The notes below the pieces were generated by a model that ran no database searches, had not been told where the DNA came from, and worked only from the letters and a program-made list of their open reading frames with translations. Below are positions 25,973-35,114 of a stretch of 64,000 bases of DNA, piece after piece. The stretch comes from Thalassotalea_H sp040779345 (GTDB taxonomy: Bacteria; Pseudomonadota; Gammaproteobacteria; Enterobacterales; Alteromonadaceae). The DNA is taken from NCBI GenBank assembly GCA_040779345.1, contig JBFONU010000003.1, positions 124,001 to 188,000 on the forward strand, given 5' to 3'. Made by a program: the position numbers and the translations under genes. Within the stretch, counting starts at the first letter, position 1. Every line of letters begins with the position of its first letter.

Positions 25973-27355
25973 TTACTCTTGACCTAACATGAAATCACTT
26001 TTCGCTTGATATTTTTCATCAAAACGATCGTAAACCTTTGCACCATCTACAAATACTTGCTCTGCTTGTGCATAAACACTAAATGGGTTTTGGTTCCATA
26101 AAACCACATCTGCATTTTTTCCTTTTTCTAAACTCCCTGTGGTGTCAGCTATACCTAACGATTTTGCAGCATTTAAGGTGATCCACGTTATGGCATCTTT
26201 CGCTTTTAAATCAAAACCATTTTCATTGGCACGATACATAACTTTACCCGCTTCTTGATTTAAGCGTTGAATAGTCGTACTTGAGTCTGAATGAACCACT
26301 GCGCAAGAGTTTTTCTTAGCATCAACAATAGCGACATTCTCTTGTACCATATCGTAAGCTTCCATTTTAAAGCCCCACCAATCTGGCCACATTGCCGCGC
26401 AGTTATTATTTTCTGCTAATTTATCCGCAATTTTGTAGGCTTCAATTGCATGATGAAAAGTACCAGAGTGATAATTAAATTCTTTTCCTAAATCAATCAT
26501 CATCGCCATTTCTTCGGCTTTATAGCAATGATTATGAATCAAAATTTCGCCATCAAGCACACCTTTTAAGGTATCTAATTCGATATCGCGAGTAGGCGCT
26601 TTTGGATTTTTACCTGCGGCATAATCAGCCTCATATTTATCCCATGCACGTTTGTATTCTGTCGCTTCACTCCATGCCATTCGATATCCAGCCATGTTCC
26701 CCATCCGTGTGGATGGCGAGACTTTCTTACCACCATAAACACGTTTTGGGTTTTCGCCACAGGCCATTTTTAAACCATAGGGGGCATCTGGAAATTTCAT
26801 GCCTTGCATAGTATGACTTGGTACATTTCGTAACGTTACGCCACGGCCACCAAATAAATTGGCTGAACCAGGTAGAATTTGTAAGCTAGTGACTCCACCG
26901 GCTCGCGCAGCTTGAAAGCCGGGATCTTGTGGCCAAATACTGTGTTCAGACCACACTTCAGAAGTATTGGGTTGTGTTGCTTCGTTGCCATCAGAATGCG
27001 ATTCGGCTGAAGGGCTAGGATACACACCTAAATGGGAATGCACATCGATAATCCCCGGCGTTACCCACTTACCTGTGCCATCAACTTCAACAGCATTAGC
27101 TGCCGTTAAGCTTTGGCCTACTTGTTCAACTTTACCGTTATTCATCAAGACATCAGCATTGTCTATACGTTCACCAGTCCCGGTTAATACTGTCGCATTT
27201 TTAATGAGAACTGTTTTATTGGGCAAAACTTGGTATGTGCTTGGATAAGGGTTTTTATTAATAACAACTTTTTCATCCTGCTTTTCTGATTGCAAACAAC
27301 CAGTTAATGAAACAGAAATAGCCGCTACCAATAATGATGGTATAAACTTTTGCAT
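25973..27355 (-). CDS. Amidohydrolase family lipoprotein
   Basis: 460 residues from the ATG at 27355 (AGGA upstream), giving signal MQKFIPSLLVAAISVSLTGC with lipobox LTGC; the longer frame adds 13 residues before it. Metal-site motifs are present: VTPGIIDVHSHLG (HxH), HNHCYKAEEM, HSGTFHHAIEAYK and AVVHSDSS for the later His/Asp. The tail GSLEKGKNADVVLWNQNPFS is the usual amidohydrolase ending. The family cleaves C-N bonds in cyclic amides or dipeptides; the substrate is unknown. First gene of an operon with the paralogue downstream. Confidence 0.9.
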   Translation of the reverse strand: MQKFIPSLLVAAISVSLTGCLQSEKQDEKVVINKNPYPSTYQVLPNKTVLIKNATVLTGTGERIDNADVLMNNGKVEQVGQSLTAANAVEVDGTGKWVTPGIIDVHSHLGVYPSPSAESHSDGNEATQPNTSEVWSEHSIWPQDPGFQAARAGGVTSLQILPGSANLFGGRGVTLRNVPSHTMQGMKFPDAPYGLKMACGENPKRVYGGKKVSPSTRMGNMAGYRMAWSEATEYKRAWDKYEADYAAGKNPKAPTRDIELDTLKGVLDGEILIHNHCYKAEEMAMMIDLGKEFNYHSGTFHHAIEAYKIADKLAENNNCAAMWPDWWGFKMEAYDMVQENVAIVDAKKNSCAVVHSDSSTTIQRLNQEAGKVMYRANENGFDLKAKDAITWITLNAAKSLGIADTTGSLEKGKNADVVLWNQNPFSVYAQAEQVFVDGAKVYDRFDEKYQAKSDFMLGQE

Positions 27356-27540
27356 GTGAGAGTTCCTAATAAGTATTGGCATATGCCCCATCAAAAAAAT
27401 CGATGAGTTTTATTCTTCTTATGACTGTTGCCACATTATTATGATTGAAACCTTTCGACAAGTTTCTTGGTAGAGAAAATACCTAGACTGCGGTGAATGG
27501 TAAAATTGTAACGACGAACGACTATTTTTTAGAAAGTAAG

Positions 27541-27592
27541 TTAGGGCGTGTTGGCCTTTGTTGACTGATTAAACAAAGATAAACATGCTCTA
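27541..27592. repeat. Imperfect inverted repeat sharing a 13-bp motif with 33380
   Basis: The left arm (from 27542) and the reverse complement of the right arm match at about 15 of 20 positions, with GACTGATT between them. The first 13 bases, TTAGGGCGTGTTG, recur exactly at 33380-33392. It overlaps the 3' end of msrQ and could be its terminator or the remnant of a small mobile element. Confidence 0.45.
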
Positions 27593-28201
27593 GTGTTTTT
27601 TAAACCAACGTTTAAATTTATCTCTACGCAATAACAGTAAGATAATGCTAACTATTAGGTAAATACTTGGTTCCGTAATGTCGGATTTTACCGACCAATA
27701 AAAGTGTACTCCAACAAGTAATAAAGCAGCATAAACCATGTGGTGAAGTTTTTGCCAAGCTCCCCCCATTTTCCGCTTAAGTACTGTCATTGAAGTAATA
27801 GCTAAAGCCAGTAAAGTGACAAATGCCAGCATACCAACCGTAATGTATGGCCGTTTGATAATTTCATTGATAAATAACTGAAAATCAAACTGTACTTCAA
27901 ACGCCAGGAAACTCATCAAATGAAATAACGCATAAGCAAAACTATAAAGACCTAATAACCTTCGAAATTTAAGTAGCCAAGACAGTTTAAAAAACCGGGC
28001 AGAAGGAGAAATAAATAAGCTCAGTATTAATAGATTAAAGGCACCAATTCCAGTGAAATTCAGCACTGCTTCTACGGGATCTGCCCCTAAACGGTCGGTT
28101 ATTGCGCTCCAATAAAGGTTGCATAACAAGCCAAGACTAACACTATGGATGAATGCTTTAACGATAAAAACAGTGTGCTTAGTGTTGAGTTTAAAGGTCA
28201 C
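27590..28201 (-). CDS. msrQ: MsrQ, haem-binding membrane subunit of the methionine sulfoxide reductase system
   Basis: 203 residues, about six membrane segments of the ferric reductase-like fold, with conserved His residues in YALFHLMSFLAFE and KLHHMVYAALLLVGVHFYW that ligate haem. It passes electrons from the quinone pool to MsrP. The GTG start overlaps the msrP stop by one base (TAGTG), so the two are translationally coupled. Confidence 0.95.
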   Translation of the reverse strand: MTFKLNTKHTVFIVKAFIHSVSLGLLCNLYWSAITDRLGADPVEAVLNFTGIGAFNLLILSLFISPSARFFKLSWLLKFRRLLGLYSFAYALFHLMSFLAFEVQFDFQLFINEIIKRPYITVGMLAFVTLLALAITSMTVLKRKMGGAWQKLHHMVYAALLLVGVHFYWSVKSDITEPSIYLIVSIILLLLRRDKFKRWFKKH

Positions 28202-29208
28202 TAATAATTTTTCCGCAAATCGACATTTTTATACAAATGGGCAACCTGCTCACCGTAACCATTAAAGGGTAAAGTATCAATGCGATTTCGAGCAAATAAA
28301 CCACCAGTGGTGATCCTGCGCTCACTCGCTTGACTCCAACGAGGGTGATCAACCTTAGGATTTACATTGGCATAAAATCCATATTCGCGTGGTGCTAAAA
28401 TATTCCAAGTAGTGGCAGGTCTTTTTTCAACCAGTTTTATTGAAACAATAGATTTAATGCTTTTAAAGCCATATTTCCACGGCACAACCAATCTAATAGG
28501 TGCACCATTTTGTGCGGGTAAGGTTTTACCGTATAAACCGACACTAAGAAAAGTCAGCGGGTTCATTGCTTCATCAAGTGTTAAACCTTCAACATAGGGA
28601 TAATCTATGCCTCCGCCAATTCTACGACTTGCCTGTCCGGGCATTTGCTTGGGATCATAAAGGGTTTCAAAGGCAACATACTTTGCTTTGGTGGTCGGCT
28701 GTGCTTTTTTTATCAACTCGGCTAGTGGAAAACCAATCCAAGGGATCACCATTGACCAAGCTTCAACACAGCGCATCCGATAAATACGTTCTTCTAGTGT
28801 TAGTATTTTGTATAGGTCATCATAATCAAGGGTTATATTTTTATCGACTTCCCCTGAAATAGTAAGCTGCCAAGGTTTTACGATAAATTTTTGCGCATTT
28901 TCTTTTGGGTCACTTTTTGACGTGCCAAACTCATAAAAATTATTATGACTAATCACCTTCGCTTCAGGTGTTAATATTTCATCGCTTTTAAAGGTGGTTT
29001 TAGCCGATAAAGGTGAAGTAACAAATGATGGTGATTCATTACCTGAAAACCAATCGGCCTGAGCATTAGCAGATAACACACTTGATGCTCCGACAAAACC
29101 GAGTTGCTTTAAAAAGGTACGACGTTGAAGGTAAACAGACTCATCTGTTACTTGATTTTCAGAAACTTGCCACGAAGATGGCTTTCGAGAAATATTTTTA
29201 ATCATCAT
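28201..29208 (-). CDS. msrP: MsrP, periplasmic molybdopterin methionine sulfoxide reductase
   Basis: 335 residues. The Tat signal has twin arginines 29-30 in RRTFLKQLGFVGASSVLS. The molybdenum ligand is Cys147 in YRMRCVEAWSMVIPWIGFPL, the sulfite-oxidase-fold signature. PLTFLSVGLYGKTLPAQNGAP and PWKYGFKSIKSI bind the pterin. With MsrQ it repairs oxidised methionine in envelope proteins, which here could include the many outer-membrane proteins of the window. Confidence 0.96.
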   Translation of the reverse strand: MMIKNISRKPSSWQVSENQVTDESVYLQRRTFLKQLGFVGASSVLSANAQADWFSGNESPSFVTSPLSAKTTFKSDEILTPEAKVISHNNFYEFGTSKSDPKENAQKFIVKPWQLTISGEVDKNITLDYDDLYKILTLEERIYRMRCVEAWSMVIPWIGFPLAELIKKAQPTTKAKYVAFETLYDPKQMPGQASRRIGGGIDYPYVEGLTLDEAMNPLTFLSVGLYGKTLPAQNGAPIRLVVPWKYGFKSIKSIVSIKLVEKRPATTWNILAPREYGFYANVNPKVDHPRWSQASERRITTGGLFARNRIDTLPFNGYGEQVAHLYKNVDLRKNY

Positions 29209-29311
29209 TGCTACTTTTCGGTCATAAAACGCGTGAGTGTTTTAATGCTAGACCCTAAAAGTAGCAAAATAATTCGAAAAAATTACTAGTATTGATCAGA
29301 AAAGTGATAAA

Positions 29312-29674
29312 TTATCGAGCAAATTGTTGGATATATTGATTGATCACAGAGGATTCATATAACCAATTAACCTCTTGGTTTTCATCAACAATACGTAAAC
29401 AAGGTACTGTTCTTTTTCCGCCTTTGTCGATCAGTTCTTCACGTAACTTTTCATCTTGATTAATATTTTTTAGCTCGATATTCAAACCACTGCGTTTCAT
29501 TTCACGACGTACTTTCACACAAAATGGACAGGCAGGTAGTTGATATAAACTTAAATGAGCGGTACTAGAATCAACCTCAGCTTGAATATCTGCACTTCTT
29601 TTCGGTTGACGAGGGGAAAAAATAAAATCAAAAAATAAAATGATGCGACCAATAACCCAACGAAGAATAAACAT
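29312..29674 (-). CDS. Membrane-anchored glutaredoxin-like protein
   Basis: 120 residues; AAGG before the ATG. Residues 1-20 (ILRWVIGRIILFFDFIFS) form one hydrophobic anchor. A glutaredoxin/GST-N thioredoxin fold follows with the redox motif ACPFC, a cis-proline TVPCLRI, and the ESSVINQYI helix of glutathione-binding proteins. It likely uses glutathione to reduce disulfides or glutathionylated proteins near the inner membrane. It lies 103 bp from msrP. Confidence 0.85.
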   Translation of the reverse strand: MFILRWVIGRIILFFDFIFSPRQPKRSADIQAEVDSSTAHLSLYQLPACPFCVKVRREMKRSGLNIELKNINQDEKLREELIDKGGKRTVPCLRIVDENQEVNWLYESSVINQYIQQFAR

Positions 29675-29821
29675 AACAATACCTTATTTCACAACTAAGC
29701 AACAACAGCGCTACCAACATGAATTACCCTGTGGGGGCGCTAAAATTTAAGCGCGCGACTATAGCAAAAATGGCACTTATTTACTACAACCGCTTGTTTA
29801 AATATATAAGTAGATAATTAA

Positions 29822-30373
29822 CTACCACATCAAATCATCAGGAATTTGATAATCAGCATATGGGTCATCTTCATCCACTTGATCAGCGGCCACTCTTTCG
29901 TTTTGCAGTAAAATCACTTGGCTATCTAATTCTGCAAGTTTGGCTGCCGTTTCAGCAGTAACAATATATGTGGTGTCATCCTGACCACATAAAGCTAACC
30001 GACCATTAACTAAAGCGCGGTGAGTAGTAGTATCTAAATAAAGCTTCTTGATTTTACTGCCAAAAGTATAATTATATTCAGATTCACCTGAGCATTGCTT
30101 AATTTGGTGATGCTGCAAAATCTGTAAAATTCTTAACTTTTGCTCTTTTTTCTCAAGCTGTTGTTTTTTCTCAGCATTAAGTGCGTTATCTCTTGCCTGC
30201 TTCTCTTGCTGGGACTTGGCTAAATCCTGTTTAACTTTTTCTTGCAAGGTTGCTTCAATTTCAACACCACTACGTTTTTGTTTATTTTTCTTACGCTTAT
30301 CGCTGTTCGCCTGCCGAGCTTTTTGCTTTGTACTCAACCCAGCTTTTAATAATTGCTCTTGTAATGATGCCAT
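29822..30373 (-). CDS. DUF2058 (YaiL-like) protein
   Basis: 183 residues. The N-terminus MASLQEQLLKAGLSTKQKAR with a highly basic run (KRKKNKQKRSG) and a glutamine/lysine-rich helix (about 45-90) matches DUF2058. The acidic C-terminus reads DEDDPYADYQIPDDLMW. E. coli YaiL is a nucleoprotein/ribosome-associated candidate, but no clear function is established. It is probably cytosolic and may bind nucleic acid. Confidence 0.88.
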   Translation of the reverse strand: MASLQEQLLKAGLSTKQKARQANSDKRKKNKQKRSGVEIEATLQEKVKQDLAKSQQEKQARDNALNAEKKQQLEKKEQKLRILQILQHHQIKQCSGESEYNYTFGSKIKKLYLDTTTHRALVNGRLALCGQDDTTYIVTAETAAKLAELDSQVILLQNERVAADQVDEDDPYADYQIPDDLMW

Positions 30374-30471
30374 TTTTACCTAATTTAAAATTATCAACTC
30401 ACTTATGACAGTATTTTATCAACTAAAATGCGATTTAAAAGAGTTAACCTGCTTTATTCCATTAATTAGGG

Positions 30472-31116
30472 TTAATTTTGTTGTTGTTGCAATATTTTTA
30501 ATTGTTCAGGGGTATCTAGATCGACAAAAGCAGTAGGCATATCTAACGTGATAAGTTTCTCTTGGTATTGATGGATCACCTTTTTGGCTCCACGCTGTTG
30601 ATTCAATTGACTCAGAGAAGGAAAACAATAGCGAGGAAATATGACAGGAGGGCCGGTAACGACTTTATTCTCATTTAACATGGTGGCACTGACAATATTG
30701 TTAGGCGTTTGTTGCCATTGTTGATGACTGTGTTGTAAATCGAGAATAGTGAGCTGCCATTGATCAACTAAAATCAACATGACCGCATCAACTTCTGTTG
30801 AAATGCTTGATATACCTTTAGCAATAGAAGAAGACAGACCATTTTGCCAATTTTCATTAAGCACTTTTTTGATCGGTAAATGGCTAATTGCATCGTTCAT
30901 CTCTTGTGCACGACACCCCAAAACACAGCTCACCTTGTCAGTGATCGCTAATGCCATTTCACATTGTCGAACTAATAAACTTTTGCCTTGATATTGTACC
31001 AATTGCTTGGCTTGCCCTAGTCGAGAAGAGCTACCTGCAGCTAAGATAATTACTTCAATTGTTTTATCCATTTGCGCCATAAAGAGCTTGCCGAGATGAT
31101 TGATTTTAATTGCCAT
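30472..31116 (-). CDS. MobA/MocA-like nucleotidyltransferase
   Basis: About 214 residues; GAGG lies 5 nt before the ATG at 31116. The nucleotide-binding signature VIILAAGSSSRLGQAKQLVQ is clear, followed by NENWQNGLSSSIAKGI and the metal-binding LILVDQWQL, where the family usually has DQP or DMP. Relatives cytidylate or guanylate molybdopterin (MocA/MobA). Nearby msrP needs a molybdenum cofactor, but MsrP uses the bare Mo-molybdopterin form, so the link is loose. The substrate is uncertain. Confidence 0.82.
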   Translation of the reverse strand: MAIKINHLGKLFMAQMDKTIEVIILAAGSSSRLGQAKQLVQYQGKSLLVRQCEMALAITDKVSCVLGCRAQEMNDAISHLPIKKVLNENWQNGLSSSIAKGISSISTEVDAVMLILVDQWQLTILDLQHSHQQWQQTPNNIVSATMLNENKVVTGPPVIFPRYCFPSLSQLNQQRGAKKVIHQYQEKLITLDMPTAFVDLDTPEQLKILQQQQN

Positions 31117-31359
31117 CATAACCTCACTAAAAAGCTATGCATAGTGCTGTAATTATCTATTAAAACTAAGGATTAAGTGGCTTAACACCAACAGAAAAGT
31201 TTGCCATGGCAATAAAGTATAAAACTGTCAGCTAAGGTAAAGTCTCTTTAAAAATAACATAGAAATTAAGGAGGTATTACCATACAAATGCCACGCGAAA
31301 TGACCGAGTCAACACATTAAAACAACTACGACTAATCAAGCTATTTGCCTGATTAAAAA

Positions 31360-31749
31360 TTACTTCACTAATCGGATAGGTGAAGTTTCTTCTAAAAGAG
31401 AGTCTTGAGGATCGTTTGATTGCGATGACTCTTTTTTAATATCACGTTCTTTATTCGCTTTAATCGGCACTTCTCGATGGACAGACTCCCCGTCTTGAAA
31501 ACGATGATAACTAAAAGAGTCTAAGCCTATTTTTTGACAAAATTGATAAAAGCTTAAAAAATCTGTTTTAGTAAATTCTTCTCCATTCGTGGTTAATAAG
31601 CCATCAACATACATTTTATCGCCATTAATATTGCAATTGGCAATCGCTTGATAAGGTTTTCCGTATTCGTCAACCTTGATAGCTCGAACTGATTTCAGTT
31701 CAAAAAACCATTCGCCCACTTGAATATAACGAGAATGTGTCTGTGTCAT
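31360..31749 (-). CDS. Hypothetical protein, 129 residues
   Basis: Not recognised. A compact N-terminal part (about 1-90) with YIQVGEWFFELKSVRAIKVD and FTKTDFLSFYQFCQKIGLD looks like a small alpha/beta domain. The C-terminal 40 residues are charged and probably disordered. No signal peptide or membrane segment. It stands alone between mocA-like and pheA; a weak hairpin follows. Confidence 0.7.
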   Translation of the reverse strand: MTQTHSRYIQVGEWFFELKSVRAIKVDEYGKPYQAIANCNINGDKMYVDGLLTTNGEEFTKTDFLSFYQFCQKIGLDSFSYHRFQDGESVHREVPIKANKERDIKKESSQSNDPQDSLLEETSPIRLVK

Positions 31750-32037
31750 GCTGTATTTGTAGGCATAGTGTTTCTAAGCCAACCCTTAGAGAATAATGAA
31801 AAAATTTACCGAGGCCTTCAACCTTAAAATATAATCCCTATATTATCAGTACTTGCAAACAACATATGAAGGCAAAAAAATAGAATTCAACAAAAATTAA
31901 CAAAATTATTAACAAATTACCATTATTTACCTTATGGGACAAAGGATCATAAATAATATAGCAATAAGTTATTTTTCAATGTCAAATGATCTAAACAAAG
32001 CCTTGAAATGTGCTTTATAGCTAGATACAGTTAACCG

Positions 32038-32088
32038 ATGAAAAACACTAAGCTTGCTTGTATCTTTCCAACCATTTTTCCGCATTAA
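32038..32088 (+). CDS. pheL: Candidate phenylalanine leader peptide
   Basis: Sixteen codons, MKNTKLACIFPTIFPH, end 36 bp before the attenuator hairpin. The repeated IFP units put two Phe codons where a ribosome would stall, though E. coli PheL has seven Phe. No Shine-Dalgarno sequence is visible. AACC in the coding part (32070-32073) can pair with GGTT (32098-32101), and AGGTT (32097-32101) can instead pair with AACCT of the terminator, the geometry needed for attenuation. Confidence 0.5.
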   Translation: MKNTKLACIFPTIFPH

Positions 32089-32124
32089 AAGTAACAAGGT
32101 TAGTGTCGTCAAATAATTCGATGT

Positions 32125-32148
32125 AAACCTCCACTTGGAGGTTTTTTT
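32125..32148 (+). terminator. pheA attenuator terminator
   Basis: AAACCTCC-ACTT-GGAGGTTT perfect 8-bp stem followed by TTTT, 53 bp upstream of the chosen pheA start and in its orientation. A strong terminator in front of pheA is best explained as an attenuator. Confidence 0.85.
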
Positions 32149-32201
32149 ATGTTTATCAACAAAAGCGCGATTGACGTTATAGTAATATGAGTAGGTGTCC
32201 T

Positions 32202-33377
32202 GTGAATGAAGAATTAGATTTAGATAAAATACGTGAGAAAATCACCCAACTTGACCAACAATTACTAAAATTATTTGCAGAGCGCCGTTCATTGACGCTA
32301 AATGTCGCAAAAAGTAAAGCTCATCAAATACGTCCAGTGAGAGATCAACAAAGAGAGCAAGAATTATTAATTCGTTTGATCAAACAAGGTAAAGAATACG
32401 GCTTAGACGCGCATTATGTTACCAGTGTTTTTCAAATGATCATTGAAGACTCTGTTTTAAACCAGCAAGCTTTTCTACAAACCTTAGCCAACCCAAATAT
32501 TGAAATGCCGACGGTTAGTGTCGCCTTTTTAGGTGACAAAGGATCATACAGTTACCTCGCAAGCCATCGCTACTTCTCACGTAGAGCAGAAAAAATAATT
32601 GAATGTGGCTGTCAAAGCTTTGCTGATATCATGCAACAAGTGGAATCAGGTCATGTTGATTACGGCATGTTACCTATTGAAAATACTAGTTCAGGCAGTA
32701 TTAACGAAGTTTATGATGTTTTACAACACACTAATTTATCAATCGTTGGTGAAATTACGCAGCCAATTGAACATTGTTTATTAACGGCAACCAACACAAA
32801 TTTGGATAAAATAAAGACCATATATGCCCATGGACAACCACTAACACAGTGCAGTAATTTTCTTGATAAGCAACAGAATATGCGCATTGAATATTGCGAG
32901 AGTACCGCAGAAGCCATGGCAAAAGCATTTGAATTGCAAGATGAAACTGTCGCAGTAATAGGGAGTGAAGAAGGCGGCAAGCTTTATCAGTTACACGCCT
33001 TAGAAAAGTCGATTGCCAATCAAACCGAAAATCATAGTCGATTTATTTTAGTCGCTCGAAAACCAATAGATGTAGCAGAACAAATCCCCGCCAAAACCGC
33101 GGTAATATTAGCAACAGGACAAAAACCTGGTGCGCTTGTTGAGTGTTTAGTCGTGTTAAAAGATAAAGGCATTAACATGTGCAAGTTAGAATCTAGACCA
33201 ATACAAGGAAGACCTTGGGAAGAAATGTTTTATATTGATGTTGAAGCCAACATCAAAAATATGGCACTTCAAGAAGCAATTAATGAGATCACCCCATTAA
33301 CAAACTTTATCAAGATACTCGGGTGTTATCCTATTGAACATATCAGCCCAACGAATGTTCCCAGCAGTGAGATATAA
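32202..33377 (+). CDS. pheA: Bifunctional chorismate mutase / prephenate dehydratase
   Basis: 391 residues from GTG 32202, which has AGGTG upstream and places REKI at residue 11 exactly as in E. coli PheA; the ATG at 32187 lacks a ribosome site. The chorismate mutase helix covers about 1-90 (REKITQLDQQLLKLFAERR). The dehydratase domain has FLGDKGSYSYLA, PIENTSSGSINEVYDVL and NHSRFILVARK. A C-terminal ACT domain has KPGALVECLVVLKDKGINM and LESRPIQGRPWEEMFY for phenylalanine feedback. It converts chorismate to phenylpyruvate. Confidence 0.97.
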   Translation: MNEELDLDKIREKITQLDQQLLKLFAERRSLTLNVAKSKAHQIRPVRDQQREQELLIRLIKQGKEYGLDAHYVTSVFQMIIEDSVLNQQAFLQTLANPNIEMPTVSVAFLGDKGSYSYLASHRYFSRRAEKIIECGCQSFADIMQQVESGHVDYGMLPIENTSSGSINEVYDVLQHTNLSIVGEITQPIEHCLLTATNTNLDKIKTIYAHGQPLTQCSNFLDKQQNMRIEYCESTAEAMAKAFELQDETVAVIGSEEGGKLYQLHALEKSIANQTENHSRFILVARKPIDVAEQIPAKTAVILATGQKPGALVECLVVLKDKGINMCKLESRPIQGRPWEEMFYIDVEANIKNMALQEAINEITPLTNFIKILGCYPIEHISPTNVPSSEI

Positions 33378-33565
33378 CATTAGGGCGTGTTGTTCTATAA
33401 AGCGTCAGTTCTTTCAAAAACACAGCAGGATTAGTTTTGATTGAACTCGAAGGGGAAATTTTTGCCGTATTAGCAGTATCATCACTGATTTAACAAACGC
33501 AAAAAGGAAACACGCATTGAAAAGGGCTTGATACTTCACGCCCTTAAATATTAAATGCCGAGCGA
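33378..33565. other. Spacer after pheA with shared repeat motif and weak terminator
   Basis: TTAGGGCGTGTTG at 33380-33392 repeats the motif at 27541. AAGGGC (33522-33527) and GCCCTT (33540-33545) form a 6-bp hairpin that may end transcription from both converging genes. Confidence 0.45.
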
Positions 33566-33979
33566 TTATACTATTTCATCAACTTTCTCTTTTCTTAACC
33601 TAGCTAAACGGCAAGTAACAATAGCGATTAACATAACGAACAAAGCGGGCAAAGCGGCATAAAGCATATGGCTAACCATTTCAAATGCTGAAACACTGGT
33701 TAACACTAACGTGCATAAAGTCGGCAGGATCAACCAAAATGGGTGTTCGCTGGTACATAAATTTAACCCTTTCCCCATAATGATCACTGCTAATAAAGTT
33801 AACATTACCGCACTAATCGCAGTAACCAGCCCAGAATAATAATCTAAAATAAAAAAAGGATGAGGGTGTAAAAATTCAGGAACAGGTACTGTATTGCCAA
33901 AAGCGACTAACCAAACAAATGAAAATGCGATTAAACTACCTATATTAAACGACCAAAGCTTTTTATTAACTTTTAACAA
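33566..33979 (-). CDS. Small membrane protein with four predicted helices
   Basis: 137 residues, not recognised. Hydrophobic segments lie near 12-28, 47-68, 80-100 and 103-125, with a basic tail RLARLRKEKVDEIV. HPHPFFILDYY between helices 1 and 2 is histidine-rich and could bind metal. No operon partner on the same strand. The upstream 345 bp to the next gene hold nothing I can identify. Confidence 0.7.
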   Translation of the reverse strand: MLKVNKKLWSFNIGSLIAFSFVWLVAFGNTVPVPEFLHPHPFFILDYYSGLVTAISAVMLTLLAVIIMGKGLNLCTSEHPFWLILPTLCTLVLTSVSAFEMVSHMLYAALPALFVMLIAIVTCRLARLRKEKVDEIV

Positions 33980-34324
33980 AACTCACTTCCTGTACTTTCT
34001 TATTATAATTTTTGTAGCTCTTTTATATCGCAAGTTCACTTTTTAAGCAAGATGAATAAAAACCAAACTAAAACCAATTAAAAAGCATACAAAAATACTA
34101 TAAATACCAATATTTACTTATGAATATTACTTTACAGAAAAATTAACTTATTGTTATGGTTGCTATAAAAATGAATGTTCTCATTCTTTTAATGTTATAA
34201 ACAATTTTGGCAGTAAAGTAGGACTATCATTAAGTTATTATTTTTTCTCTTACTTTATGATTATTAAGATATAATTAGTAAAGTCAGGTATATTTATTTA
34301 ATCTTCAATTTTTAGGGTATAAAA

Positions 34325-35077
34325 ATGAAATTCTTAGCGTCAATTGTAGTTGTTATATTATTAGCTTGTGGTGGAGCCTTATGGTTTTTAGCTGGAGGGT
34401 CACTCAATGAATTTATAAAAGCACAAATAGAAAGCGAAGGGAAAAAAATTACTGAACAAAACGTTGTTGTTGACAGTGTAGATATTCAATTAACAAAAGG
34501 CGCGGGCAGTATTAAAGGCTTACGTATTGATAACCCAAAAAGTTATTCATATCCTCATGCGTTTTCTTTAGGTGAAGTCACACTCGATATCAACGTAGAA
34601 AGTTTAACAAGCGAACCTATTATTATAGATGCTATCATCATTAAAGATCCTAAAGCCTTTGTACAATTTACAGACTCAGGCAATTCAAATATTCAAGATT
34701 TGTTAGAGATCATTAAACGTAATGCGCCACAGTCAACCGGCAAAGATACAACTACTGATGATACAACTAGCGCAACGCCTGAGCCAAAATTAAGTGTGAG
34801 CAAAATAGTATTAGCAGGAACCGCCCTAACAGTTGACCTATCGGCATTAGGTAATAAAGAACATAAAGCAACACTTACAGATATTACGCTTAACGACATT
34901 GGTGGTAGTGCCGGTTTACCTGCAAGCGAATTAGGCAGTGTTATTATAAAAGAAGCGCTATCGGCAATCTGGCGTGAAACAAAGAAGACACAAAAAGAAC
35001 AACTTAAGCAGCAAGCTACAGATAAATTGAAAGATAAAGCAAAGAAAAAACTTTCAGAATTATTCAATAAATCCTAA
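34325..35077 (+). CDS. AsmA-like envelope protein
   Basis: 250 residues. One N-terminal membrane anchor (about 4-25) precedes a periplasmic region with VDSVDIQLTKGAGSIKGLRIDNPKSYSYPHAFSLGEV and LSVSKIVLAGTALTVDLSALG, the repeat pattern seen in AsmA/DUF748-type proteins. A Thr/Asp-rich linker at about 137-155 separates two halves, and the C-terminus is lysine-rich and helical. AsmA relatives work at the envelope, often in lipid transport or outer-membrane assembly. Function here is inferred only from family resemblance. Confidence 0.65.
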   Translation: MKFLASIVVVILLACGGALWFLAGGSLNEFIKAQIESEGKKITEQNVVVDSVDIQLTKGAGSIKGLRIDNPKSYSYPHAFSLGEVTLDINVESLTSEPIIIDAIIIKDPKAFVQFTDSGNSNIQDLLEIIKRNAPQSTGKDTTTDDTTSATPEPKLSVSKIVLAGTALTVDLSALGNKEHKATLTDITLNDIGGSAGLPASELGSVIIKEALSAIWRETKKTQKEQLKQQATDKLKDKAKKKLSELFNKS

Positions 35078-35114
35078 GCTTAGCAAATATAATAAAATGA
35101 AAAGGAATGAGTTA

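Larger units (their letters stand above)
31750..32186 (+). other. 437-bp region upstream of pheA
   Basis: Contains the start of the divergent hypothetical gene's promoter region, an AT-rich segment, and from about 32000 the pheA leader: a short reading frame and a terminator-type hairpin described separately. TTGAAA (32003) and TACAGT (32026) with 17-bp spacing look like a promoter but would place the start at the leader ATG, so I am unsure of it. Confidence 0.5.

Noticed and set aside
31268..31320. AAGGAGG followed by a ten-codon plus-strand frame
   Set aside because: The spacing to the ATG is too long (about 14 nt) and the peptide is tiny, between two minus-strand genes.
32003..32031. TTGAAA-N17-TACAGT as the pheA promoter
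   Set aside because: It would start the transcript at the leader ATG and make a leaderless peptide; left as an open possibility and not listed as a promoter.
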